DNA of 64,000 nt from Chalara sp. BL73 (GCA_918026815.1 CAKJVC010000010.1:746501-810500), one strand, 5' to 3'. Positions 33,820 through 44,046 are shown, counted from the stretch's first letter. The notes: generated from the letters alone by a model not told the origin. A program made the numbers and translations.

Positions 33820-35318
33820 TCGAGAGCTAGCCAGCCTCAAAATGGAGATTTGAAGCAGGCGAATTGTAGCCTGGCAGATTTTGCAAAGACTCTGCAGAGC
33901 AGAACATATGTCTGCGTTTGATTTGTCGTCCTTTTATGCGGCTGAGAAATGGTTGGTGGAGGTCAGTTCACCGACTGCACTTCACGGCCATCTCCTGCAT
34001 GTAAGGCGAGTAATACTCTTAGGAAATGCCCAACTCAATACAGCCTTGCGAAAGAAGAAACTTGTATAAGATTAGGGCAATGGTGCCCAAATGCAATGTA
34101 GAAGGTTAAAAGCCTAGAATAGTGATTCCATAGCTATGGTTGGCTGCGCCACACCACTGCTACCCCTTTTTTTGTTGGAACATTCTGCCTTTCCCGCCTC
34201 CCCTTTTTGCCTCACCTAATGAGCAGGGCGAGCGAAATGCTTGGGCGGACATCCTAAGTATGCGTAGCATGTCAGCCTCCTCACATTAAACCTCAACCGC
34301 CTAGCTGGCGCTACATTACCCTAAAGGACTGGAAGGGAGGTGTGCGCCACACCAGACAACTCCCCGCTCTTCCTGAAGAACTTCTTACAATGCTGTTTCG
34401 GCTCAGTAATACAATATCACAACAGCACTGGAGAGCCTAATATCCTTTGTTACCGCGTAGACAATAGCTATTGCATTGACCGCGCGCCTACACATCCTTA
34501 TGGTTTCTCAGATTAGTTCCCTGTGTTTAACACAGACATAACGTTGGTGGCACGGCGTGCCAAGAATTGGATAATTTGAACCCTGCCGAGAATTTGACGC
34601 ATGCGGCTCATCCAACGATGGCCGTCATCGTGGTTTTGGGCCATCACGGTCCTGGATATTTTTACGATTTTGATTGCGAAATAACATATGCGGGATGTGG
34701 CATAACGTCAACACCAAATTCAGGTGCGTAGCAGACTGCTAGTACCACAGGAGACATATAGAAATGGGCTTCTACCGCAAATGCAAGGGCTCTTTGTTGC
34801 AAGAGCCTCGCGGTCACCTTTGAGCTCTGTCCATCTGCGAGTGCTAGCGGGGTGGAGATTACTCCCATAGCGGCAGCTTCCGCAAGCTGGACTGGGACTT
34901 CGTGGAGATTGCAGAGGAACGCCATGCTTTTCGGAAGTAGGCTTCTTGTTTCACAAATTTCGAATTATACATGAAAATCTTGGTGACTCGAAAAGCATGT
35001 ACAATGGCGATAGGGTACAGATGTGTGCTGTGAAAAGCTACATTTACCAAGCAGAGATCGCATGTTAGGCATCAATGATGATATCTAAGGACATCGTGGC
35101 TCGGTGTTATAAGTTATGAGAGATGATGGGACAATGTTTAATAGTAATGTAATAAATAATTATTATCCGAACCTCTTCCTTCAATTGCACTTTGCTAAGC
35201 GAGCCCCTGACTTTAGCACACCCTTAAGCCTGTGCCGTGATACCCAAGCACAAAGTATCATGTTATACTTCATAGAAACAATCTGGGCATGATGATTCTG
35301 GAAATACATTGGAATCTC
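33820..35318. other. Intergenic region between the RBR ligase and the SfnG-like gene
   Basis: 1.5 kb. It contains the promoter of the RBR gene (5' end) and the 3' UTR of the minus-strand SfnG-like gene. The only notable open frame is 34662-34925 (separate low-confidence entry). About 35,100-35,170 is AT-rich. Confidence 0.5.
34662..34925 (-). CDS. Possible small hypothetical ORF (87 aa)
   Basis: An ATG-initiated open frame encoding MAFLCNLHEVPVQLAEAA and ending near HPAYVISQSKS. It is hydrophobic and alanine-rich, without a clear signal peptide, and its codons look ordinary for the window. I know no family for it. It may be a fragment of an older gene or a chance frame. Confidence 0.2.
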   Translation of the reverse strand: MAFLCNLHEVPVQLAEAAAMGVISTPLALADGQSSKVTARLLQQRALAFAVEAHFYMSPVVLAVCYAPEFGVDVMPHPAYVISQSKS

Positions 35319-36732
35319 TTACTTGACCTCCTGTTTCTTTGCACGATACACTTCCCCAGTCCTGGCAATCTCGTCCTCTGCATTCTTTCCTCTGCCCTCT
35401 TTCTCCAATTCTCTAACAAGAGTCAACACTTGCTCGCCGAAGTCCTTGATATCTTCCTCATAATGCAAAAAGGCAAGAAGCACAATATCAATCCCCAAGC
35501 TCTTCAACAACAAAATCCTATCAGCAACCTGCTCCTTCGTACCAATCAACTTTGTTTTGAAGCCATCATTGTATTGCACCAAGTCTTCAAACTTAGAATC
35601 TGCCCACATGCCTTTCTTGTTTCCCGTTGAGGCGCCGGCTTGCTTGACAGCATCACCGAATGCATTGACAGCCTCTCTGTCGGCTTTGCCTTGAATCTCG
35701 GCAAGAAGCTGGTGTGCCTCTGCTTCCGTTTCTTTGACAATCGCGAAGCCGTTGACCGCAAAATGAATCTGGTCTTCACGGCCGACTACACGAGCGCGTC
35801 TCTTGACATCGGCGATTTGTTCTTGGAAGCCTTCAAGAGTGTTCCCGTTCATAAAATAGTAGTCTGAGACATGGGCACCATTGTCGCGGGCATCTTCCGA
35901 GTTCCCTCCTTGAAAGATGAGAGGATGAGGGCGGCCAGGTAATTTTAGTGGTTTGGGTGATAGCGGATAGTCATGAAACTGATAAAAGTCTCCCTTGAAC
36001 GTGAACTTCTCGTTCGTCCAGATACCTCTCAGACACTCGATAAACTCTCGACTACGTCGATATCGTTCTGCATGCTCTAGCCACCATTGTCCAATACTTG
36101 TGAACTCTGCTTTGAACCATCCTGACACCACATTCACTGATATGCGTCCGTTTGTGTAGTGATCGATACTGGCAATTTGCTTTGCAGCCACAGCAGGATT
36201 CCAAGGCCCTGGGAGAAGAGCAGCGATAACATTAAGTTTCGTGGTAGCATGTAAAAGTGCTTGAGAGAATGATACAGACTCGTGTTGGTTTTCCTGCAAG
36301 GACGTCAGCACCACAGAATCACAGCTGCAATTGGAAGACCTACAGCCCCGTATCCTGCCATGAAACGAATTTGTGACAAAGCGTATTCGAAGCCAACCGC
36401 CTCCGCAGTTTGAGCATACTTGACATTAGATTCATAGTCCCACCTACGTAGATCAGACCTAGATATCCAAGAAGGGGGAAAGAGCAGTAGCAGTACTTGG
36501 TTCTTTGGGGAATCTTGGAAATAACCAAACCCCCAGAAACGTTCGGGACCCAGTAGGCGAATTTGACACGGTCTGGTGCATCATTAATATCCGCTTCAGC
36601 AACATAGTTCTGTACACCATTGGCATGCCCATTCTCCAGAACCAAGTTGCCACCATTGGCAGTTATTGTAATAGAGTCAGTGGCCATTTTGTCTTCTGAT
36701 AATCGAGCCCTCTTAGATGGACGTCTTGACAT
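35319..36732 (-). CDS. SfnG-like dimethylsulfone/alkanesulfonate-type FMNH2 monooxygenase
   Basis: A bacterial-luciferase-fold flavin monooxygenase most like SfnG, which uses FMNH2 and O2 to cleave dimethyl sulfone to methanesulfinate in sulfur-starved Pseudomonas. Three exons, 36732-36497, 36443-36344 and 36293-35319, encode 436 aa; the introns are 53 and 50 nt. After a fungal N-terminal extension of about 55 residues (with SKRARLSEDK), the family pattern begins at KFAYWVPNVSGGLVISKI. It continues through EYALSQIRFMAGYGAENQHE, VIAALLPGPWNPAVAAKQ, DHYTNGRISVNVVSGWFK, FTFKGDFYQFHDYPL and HPLIFQGGNSEDARD. SsuD-type alkanesulfonate monooxygenase is the nearest alternative; NVVSGWFK and the NGNT loop fit SfnG better as I know the families. 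It needs a flavin reductase, not seen in the window. The same-strand MDR gene lies 850 bp upstream. Confidence 0.82.
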
Positions 36733-37581
36733 GACGAGGATTTTTTTTTTTGATATAAGAGATAGAAATTCAACGATTTGAGAGACCCAGGAGCCACAAT
36801 TGCACGATTGTGACGAAATATTTGCAGTATGGAACCGAGTGAAATGTGTAAACGTTAAAATTTGTTCTTTGAAGATAGTAGCCTGCGAGATGTGGAGGTA
36901 TTGGCAATACTGCCCCAGTTGCTGGAAAGGACGGAGGGGTAGCTGCAAGCAGAACTGTCGTGCTCACACGCCGGTGACGGCATTCTGATGTCTGACCAAC
37001 GGGACATTTGTATGCATCTGCGTGAACCTGCAATTCGAACAAGAGAAGCTTTTGCAGTGGGGGATCCTTACTAGGAAGCTATGGTGCAATCAAGCCAACT
37101 ATTGAGGACAAGACGCTCTAACTTACTGTCCGGTAGAATGGCATTGTTCATTGTCGATCCCTGGGGAACAGAAACCCTAGGATGCACGAACTTTGCTCTA
37201 GATATCCATTCCATACCTTGTGCAGATTGAATGGCAAGTGATGGGCAACCAGAAGAGGGCATCCAAGATTATCCCAAAAAAACACCAGGATCTGAACTGC
37301 GCTAGTCCTGATCAAGCATTATGTCCCTTTTTAGATTAGCCTCATAGATGAATGACTAATGTGCGGGAACTCTGCCGACAGCAACCACCAAAAGTCAATT
37401 TAATAGAGCAGAGCACATCAAGAAGTAGTCATATACTATTGAAACGGTTTACTCCGCCCTCTATACAGTGATGTATACTTCTATATCATGCTTTCTTATG
37501 CATATGCTTCCCGAACTCCGACACGATGCTAGTCAAATCTACAATCATATCTCATCTCTCATCTCTCATCACTCCTCTCTT
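36733..37581. other. Upstream region of the SfnG-like gene
   Basis: 848 bp between the SfnG-like start and the MDR stop, both minus strand, so it should hold the SfnG-like promoter. Open frames at 36770-37042 and 37071-37262 (minus) have no recognisable content. A TCTCA-type simple repeat occupies 37546-37580. Confidence 0.45.
37546..37580. repeat. Short (ATCTCTC)n-type simple repeat
   Basis: Tandem atctctc/ctcatctctcatc units immediately downstream of the MDR oxidoreductase stop codon. Low complexity only. Confidence 0.5.
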
Positions 37582-39051
37582 CTATGCCTTTAGAGGTACC
37601 ACAAGTCGAGGGCCATTGACCGACCCGTCTCTCAACCTGTCTAAAGCTGCGTTGATCCCTTCCAGTCCTCCATCTGCGACCACGATATCTGGCGTGTTAA
37701 TTAATTTGTTTTCAAACAGCTTCTCAAGCCAAAGCATCAAGCTTTCTCCCACCTGAGGCGCCTCATGGAATGACTTGATCGGTACCGAATGTGACACTAC
37801 ACCGTCTATAGGTGGCTTTGGTACAGCAACAAGTCCAACGAGATGGGCTCTCTTTGTTTCCCCTTCTAGACTCGGTTGCATGGCTTGAGCTAGCAAAGTT
37901 GCTGTCGGCCGTCCAACAGTATCTAAAGCGAATCTCAGCTTTCCTTTCGTGATCCCCTTTACAATGGCAATGGCTCTGTCTGTATCTAATCGATCAACTA
38001 AAAGATCAGCTCCATACTTGAGCATACGCTCTCCGCTTCTTGCAACGTCTACTACAGCGATTACTTTGAGCCCGGCGAATTTAGCCAATTGAACGGCGCA
38101 GCACCCAGTGGCCGAAGAGCCCCCCCAAATTGCTATCCAATCACCTACCTTGGCTCTCTCTTCTTCTCTGATTCCATCAAAACATTCTGCTTGGATGTCC
38201 TTTGGTAAAGCGTCTCGTGCTAGACTTCTCACAGCACGAAGAATATCTGGCCCACGAGCCTTGTCATTGGTTCCCAAAAAGTCAACTCCAATGCAGATTC
38301 CAAGAGCAAGTGCAGCTGCTACGAACGCAACGCCGATAGGAGCTGCGTCTATTGCCGAGAGGTGGGGTGGTAGTCGACATGCGTTGTAGTCGGATACCAC
38401 GGAGTATTGCTGGTAAGCTGCCTTGCGATTATCTCTATAATCTGTTGAGATCGACATAACCTGTTCGACTCAGCATTGCTTCACATTAATGGACATGGCT
38501 TTGGAAAGAAATTACTCTGTCGCCCTCCCTGAATCGAGATTTCAACTTTGGTGCAATGACGACTGTTCCAGCAAGATCACGTCCAGCAATGCATGGTAAG
38601 GCCGGAAGGCCCCATCCAAAGTCTCTATACATGAGTTAGTCAAAAGGTTGCAAGACGATTGTGAATCCACCTACGGGGCCTTCCAGTCAATTGGATTTAA
38701 TCCCACAACCTCAACCCTAACCAACATTTCCCTGTCATTGTTCAAAGCTGGTATTGGTTGTTCCTTTGTGTGTGCATATCTCTCTTTTGCTGCGTGTAAC
38801 AGAAGTACTTCCTGATGTGTGACATTAAACGCTTCGGCGTCAGCCTCGGCTCTTACTACATCAAGTGCTGTGTCGATTTTCCGTCTTTTTGAGAAGTCTT
38901 CCTCGGGTTCCGTCTCTGGCTCTGGCCATGGGTGCACGATTTTTGTCTTTAACTCCTTTTCAGCACATGGTGGTGTTTTTGGAGGTGTGAAAGTCTGTTC
39001 GTGAGCTGGGCCAAGAGACTGCGATCGGTATACCTCATGCTGGACACTCAT
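37582..39051 (-). CDS. MDR-superfamily oxidoreductase (zinc-free enoyl/quinone reductase type)
   Basis: An NAD(P)H-dependent medium-chain reductase. Three exons, 39051-38675, 38624-38516 and 38460-37582, encode 454 aa; the introns are 50 and 55 nt. The start is MSVQHEVYRS at 39051. The first about 105 residues are an extension absent from ordinary MDR enzymes: Pro/Glu-rich, then SKRRKIDTALDVV. The GroES-like fold starts near EMLVRVEVVGLNPIDWKAP and has PCIAGRDLAGTVV. The Rossmann motif is IWGGSSATGCCAVQLAKFAGLKVIAV. The catalytic-zinc Cys/His pair and the four structural cysteines are missing, so it is a reductase of the quinone/enoyl-reductase branch and not an alcohol dehydrogenase. It could supply or consume reducing power for the neighbouring flavin monooxygenases; that is inference. 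LovC-type enoyl reductases share this fold, but no polyketide synthase is in the window. Confidence 0.82.
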
Positions 39052-39728
39052 CTTGCCCGCTTGATGGAGATGGTTAGGAGAGGTTGTGTTTGAATTCTGC
39101 GAACCTCTATATCCCGAGGTGTTGTGCTCACTCAAGCTGCTAACTTTATTCCAGTACCTCAATAATCTGGTAAGCCGCAAACGTCACCGTCACAATACAT
39201 TAATGCTACCAGGGTGATGGATGGTATTGTAAAATGAAAAATTCGAAGTTTATTATATTATCATTTTGATTTCTAACCATCCCACTTTCAGACTGGGTGC
39301 TCTTCCATGATTATTCACTTATCGAGGGATGGGAACATTATCGGCACATATTGCGTGCTACGGCGCTTCTTCCGACCATTACAATCCACTCTCAATCCCC
39401 AAGCGACCCATATTTATCGCCAAGAACCATAGTGATCTTTCATACCCCACACTATCTGATGCCATGGAAAGCTGGTTATTTTAACATAGTCTTTCAAGCT
39501 GATGGGAATTTTGAAATGCATTGCTGGAGTGCTTGTCGTCATTTTGCAACATGGCGTCTTAACAGCCCTAGCAAACACAATTATGCACACTCAAATGACC
39601 TAGAAGATCTTCGATAATTAGTTAGGTGGGAATTCCGATATGTATCTACTGTCATAACTCCCTCGGACAGTCTTGCCATCAGAACTCCTCCATACACTCT
39701 AGCATAGCCGATAACGATACTTCTCAAT
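39052..39728. promoter_or_regulatory. Bidirectional promoter between the MDR and GPR1-family genes
   Basis: 677 bp separates two divergent genes of the proposed cluster. ACGTCA (39181-39186; TGACGT on the MDR strand), a bZIP half-site, lies 130 nt from the MDR start. ATGGCGTCTT (39551-39560) matches nine of ten positions of the sulfur-regulator CYS3/MetR consensus ATGRYRYCAT. Both are short, so chance matches are likely. An open frame at 39297-39617 has no recognisable content. Confidence 0.4.
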
Positions 39729-40727
39729 ATGTCTTCAGATGATAGCATCAAGAAACAAACAGTCCAACGAAGCAGTCTGGAGCTTGCGCATCGAGAACTC
39801 TATCCCAACCTAGCCCAAGAGACAACCACAAATGGCCATGGCAAACCATACCCATTTTTTGTACCGAGTACGGCTAAGAGTACAATAGGAAGTCCAGTGA
39901 GTTCTAGTACTTGTGGAAATTTGTAACCTGATCAGCTGATCATAAAAGACGGCGCTGGCAATTGGGGCTTTTGCGACGACATTGACAACACTTTCATTAA
40001 GTCTCATGGAATGGCGTGGGGTAACGACCACGAATGTCTATATCGGAAATTTCTTCTTCAGTAAGACTATTCCTACGTAAATATCTGAAGGCACTTTGTT
40101 AACAGGGTTTAAAGTTGCTGGACTTGGAATGGTCATCTCAGCTCAATGGGAGCTGGTCTTAGGAAATTCATTTGGCTACACGGTTCTTAGTGCATTCGGT
40201 TTGTATTCTTTAACAGGCTTTCATTGTTTGCCTCTCTGACCTGGCTTGAAGGATTCTTCTACGCAGGGTTTGGCGCGATCATAACCCCAGGCTTCGGAGT
40301 CCTCGATGCCTACGGATCCGATAGTGTAGAATATAACAATGCGCTTGGATACTTCGTTATTATGTGGACTGTTTTGAACACTTTCTTTTTGATCGGCTCT
40401 CTTCCTATGTGCGTTATATTTCCCTTCTTCTCCATTATCAGACTGCTGACAGCTGACAGTAATCTGGTCTACATTGGGATTTTCTTCTTCGTCGAACTCG
40501 CTTTCGGTTTGGTGGCCGCATCTTACTTCGCAACTGCAGATGGAAAGACCGCTCAAGGAGTCGCTTTGAAGAAAGCGGGCGGTGTTTTTGCCTTTCTGGC
40601 TGGATTATTGGGCTACTACACCGTCGGGCACCTGATGTGCCAGACTGCGCTCTTCTTCAGCTTTCCCATGGGCGATACGAGCAGATTCTTCATCAGGAAG
40701 GAACAACAGGAGAGGAAAAATGAGTAG
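39729..40727 (+). CDS. GPR1/FUN34/YaaH family membrane transporter
   Basis: A six-helix membrane protein of the family that includes yeast Ady2/Ato and bacterial SatP acetate transporters. Five exons, 39729-39896, 39949-40060, 40106-40198, 40252-40408 and 40460-40727, encode 265 aa. The internal splice sites were fixed by matching family landmarks: ALAIGAFATTLTTLSLSL, then GVTTTNVYIGNFFF, then AQWELVLGNSFGYTVLSAFG, FFYAGFGAIITPGFGVLDAYG, and finally MCQTALFFSFPMGDTSRF near the C-terminus. The intron 40199-40251 removes a stretch that looks open in another frame. The last intron (40409-40459) is 51 nt without a stop, so retention would add 17 residues. The N-P-A-P-L-G signature of acetate carriers is here S-P-T-A-L-A-I-G, so the substrate may differ. 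It is divergent from the MDR gene. Confidence 0.85.
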
Positions 40728-42257
40728 AGCAGAATGGAAAAGGGAGACAGGTTGAAAAGTGTAGATAGTAGCATTCTCAGATCGGCGGGCGGCATGAAAA
40801 TGGAGATGAATCGCATTGGAATTGGTGTGGATGGAGAGAAGAGCAGGGATAGGATGAAAACGAAAGAATTCCGCAATGTCACATGTACAGTATTTTTTAC
40901 AGCCCGGGTGTTAGAGTCTGGGTTCAAAATCAATCACTTTCATGTCTCAATCTCCTTTGCCAACCAAACAGAATCCATTTCACATAGACTTTCCGCTCCA
41001 TTCCTGCACAATTCATGCGTCTCTGTAGGCCTGAAGCTTACATGCATCACCCGATTCTGATACAATAACAGGAATATCCTGTATTGCATACCCATCTTCT
41101 TTTCCAAAGAGTCCCTGACCAGCCCCGAAAAGACCTTAGAAGCCTGGTGCAGCGTAGGATCTGGTTAATCTCAGCTTTGTGACTCGGCTTGCATGGACGA
41201 ATCTAGATCTTCGATATCTCGCATATCTAGATCCCCATAGCATAGGCCGTGGTCCCAATACGCACGCACCCCATGCCTATCCTGCATTTAATTTGCTTCT
41301 GTCGTCTGCGGCCTTGGACTTTGTCCAATACCTGATTGGCGTCCCAGGTGGCTGGGAAATCCCGACGGAAGACGGTGAACCCGGATGATCTTTAAATGGC
41401 ACGCCGCGGGATAACGGTTCGCGGAGCTTAGAGTGGGCGAGAACTTTATTATGCTAGCAGGACTGATGGCGAATAGCTATCTGAACTTGCTTTTGGGAAG
41501 TATGTTTCAGGCTCAAGGACACGCAGATCGAATTGGGCACTGAAGAAATCGCGACTTATATTCCGTAAGAGGAAAATCATTGAATTAGGACTAGGGTTGA
41601 ATATATATAGTAAAGAGAAGATATACAAACGCCATTTACGAAGGTCTCGACTTTTATCAGACCTATCAATACTCTGTTTGCTTGCAAACACTTACAGGAG
41701 AGTGCATCCTGATGCTAAGAATTATTGAATTTGAGTACTGTACCGCAGGCTTGGAATTACTACCTAGATATAGGCAGTAACTAAGTCAAAGGACATACAG
41801 TATATACAGTACAGTACAGGACGACAAAGATATTGAAAGTTTCATTCAGCCTTAACCTTTGCCAAGTGAGGATGCGGAACGCCTGCCCGATTTGTGTAAC
41901 GTTCCTAACGAATGGCTGGCCCCGCAAATGACCCCATGTTACTCCACTCCGCTAAACTACAAATGTTTCCCCTCAATTGCAACATCCCACAACTACTTAC
42001 AGAACTCTCAAAGGGTCCCTTAAAATATGGCCCCTACGTTACCAAAAACACATATCTCATGGATCTTGATAGAAGAGGCAGGGGCATCAAAGATCCATCT
42101 CAACTCAACTGCCGCATATGCCCATCAACCATAGAAGCCATTCTATTCTCTCATATACATTCCGCTCTTCCTGCGAAAAATTGCGTGCTCAAGGGATCAG
42201 CATCGCACAATAACGCGGCCAAAACTTAAAGCGTCATCCCAAGTGGGTGGAGAGCTT

Positions 42258-42286
42258 GCATCGCATCGCATCGCACCGCGTCGCAC
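42258..42286. repeat. (GCATC)n microsatellite
   Basis: Three perfect gcatc units followed by two degenerate ones (gcacc, gcgtc), about 200 nt before the DszC-like start codon. Confidence 0.7.
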
Positions 42287-42388
42287 TCTGCATCATGCAG
42301 CACGTAATTCCTTGGTTGTTGATCTCGGCCTCAAGCCTTTCTTCCTCAACCTCCTCGATTTGGAGACTTTTAACTTTTGGCGCGGAAT

Positions 42389-42400
42389 GGCGACGTCGCC
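42389..42400. promoter_or_regulatory. Palindrome with GACGTC core upstream of the DszC-like gene
   Basis: GGCGACGTCGCC is a perfect 12 bp palindrome 85 nt before the ATG at 42485. GACGTC is a core recognised by many bZIP factors, and fungal sulfur genes are controlled by the bZIP regulator CYS3/MetR, though its usual consensus (ATGRYRYCAT) is different. Site identity is seen; function is inference. Confidence 0.4.
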
Positions 42401-42484
42401 TTGTCTCGTTGCACCATTGCACTGACTTGCGAGCCGGCGGGGTTATCGGGAGTATATGGATAGCCTTTACGTTTCCATTTGATC

Positions 42485-44046
42485 ATGTCTGAATCAACTT
42501 TTGCTATTCCCTCCGAACCTGCTAATCTGAACAAGAAAAGAAAGATCATGGCCCCCTCCGTGACAGAGACCCCATCCAATGACCACCGTGTGGCTCATGA
42601 TCCAATCCCATCCAAAGTGGTCCCAAAGCCTACCACTGATCCAGCAGTCTACGATATCCATCATCAAAAGTTCATTAGTGATGGGCTTCCCGCTTCCCCA
42701 GAAGCGTGGGTTGAGCGCTCTCGCGCGGTAGCTGAGGTTCTCGCAGCTGATGCAGCGGCGAGGGATATTGAAAATAAATCTCCCAAGGCCGAGATTGCGC
42801 TGCTGAAGAGCGCTGGACTGCTAAAGGTTCTAGGCCCAACGAAGTATGGCGGAGGTGGCCAAAGCTGGGAAGTTGGCTACAAGGTGATCAGAGAGGTTGC
42901 CAAAGGTGATGGGAGCCTAGGCATGTTACTTGGATATCACTTGCTCTGGTCTACAACTGCCAATGTCGTTGGAACCGAGGAGCAAAAGGAGAGAACCCAG
43001 AAGTTGATCATTGAGAATAACTATTTCGTTGGAGGTTTGTAACTCTAACTCGGGTATATGGGTGGTGGCTGACTGCATAGGCGCTGTAAATCCTAGGGAT
43101 AACGATCTCAATATCACTGATCAAGGCGACCACCTGGTCTTCGAAGGATTCAAGAACTTTAATACTGGTGGCGTTGTATCTGACTTGACTGTCCTAGAAG
43201 GCGTTTTCTCAGGAACAGAACACCACATTTTCGCCTTCGTACCAACAGTGCAACCTGGCATTCAGTTCGCTGTAAGTGGCTTCTTTCCCTCCGGTCGTAG
43301 ATAGGAACCAATCTGATAAACCTAGCACAATTGGAACAATGTCGGCCTCCGCCTCACCGAGTCTGGCAGTGTCAAAATAGATAAAGTGAAGGTGCCATGG
43401 ACAGATGCTCTCGGATGGGACACCAATACGCGACTCCCTGACCCAGCAGTACTTTCAATTCCATTTGCTACTCTCCTACTGCCAACCATCCAACTTGTCT
43501 TCTCCAACTTCTACCTTGGCATCGCACTTGGCTCTCTCTCCTTCGCCGCGAAATATACCAATACCTCGACCCGTGCATGGCCATACGGCGGCGACAACAA
43601 AGACTCTCCAACTGAAGAATTTTATATTCTCGAGAGATATGGAAACTTCTTTGCACACCTCCGTGCCGCGGAAGCGCTCGCTGATCGCGCGGGCCAGGAG
43701 ATCGCCAAGGTGTATGAACGGCATGGGGAAAAACGTAGTGTTAACGAACGAGAAAGAGGCGAAGTAGCAGAGTGGGTTGCGAGTACGAAGGTTGTAACCA
43801 CGGATACGGCGTTAAGAGTCACGGCGGGCGTTTTTGAAGTCACTGGGAGTCGAGCAACAGGCAGGAAGGTGGGACTGGATAGGTTCTGGCGGGATGTGAG
43901 GACTCATTCGCTGCATGATCCCGTGGCATATAAGAATCGCGAGGTTGGAGAATATGTTTTGCTTAACAAGGTATGTTCTGAAAATTGCTAAGGTGGCAGT
44001 ATGCTAATGATGACTATAGATTCCGGAGCCAACTTGGTATACTTAA
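42485..44046 (+). CDS. DszC/SfnC-like flavin monooxygenase (acyl-CoA dehydrogenase fold)
   Basis: A flavoenzyme with the acyl-CoA dehydrogenase fold, of the group that includes the dibenzothiophene monooxygenase DszC and the SfnB/SfnC proteins of bacterial sulfone metabolism. Four exons, 42485-43034, 43081-43271, 43326-43970 and 44020-44046, encode 470 aa; the introns are 46-54 nt. An N-terminal extension of about 50 residues carries NLNKKRKIMAPS. Then come AEIALLKSAGLLKVLGPTKYGGGG, GDGSLGMLLGYHLLW (typical of the group), GGVVSDLTVLEGVFSG and FSNFYLGIALGSLSFAAKY. The C-terminal helical bundle ends with VTGSRATGRKVGLDRFWRD and HDPVAYKNREVGEY, as in DszC-type enzymes. The last exon codes only nine codons (IPEPTWYT and stop). 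True acyl-CoA dehydrogenase activity is unlikely because the R-T/HDP pattern follows the monooxygenases. It would need reduced flavin from a separate reductase. Confidence 0.8.

Larger units (their letters stand above)
40728..42484. other. Intergenic region upstream of the DszC-like gene
   Basis: 1.76 kb. No gene is supported; the open frame 41912-42229 (105 aa, ATG start) lacks any family feature. Simple iterations occur at 41798-41819 (cagta units) and 42258-42286 (gcatc units). A 12 bp palindrome at 42389-42400 lies near the downstream gene. Confidence 0.5.

Noticed and set aside
35319..36732. Bacterial contamination as the source of the SfnG-like gene
   Set aside because: Two spliceosomal introns with normal fungal splice sites interrupt conserved family motifs, and the flanking genes are fungal.
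37582..39051. The MDR gene as a LovC-type enoyl reductase of a polyketide cluster
   Set aside because: No polyketide synthase, NRPS or other backbone gene is in the window. The fold alone is not evidence of secondary metabolism.
40199..40251. Open frame starting at 40224 as the true start of the fourth exon of the GPR1-family gene
   Set aside because: It begins with TTG and adds residues that break the spacing of the family motif. The 53 nt intron with a CTGAC branch site gives an exact-length match.
41912..42229. A 105 aa ATG frame upstream of the DszC-like gene
   Set aside because: No family features, no splice support, and it sits in a repeat-containing promoter region.
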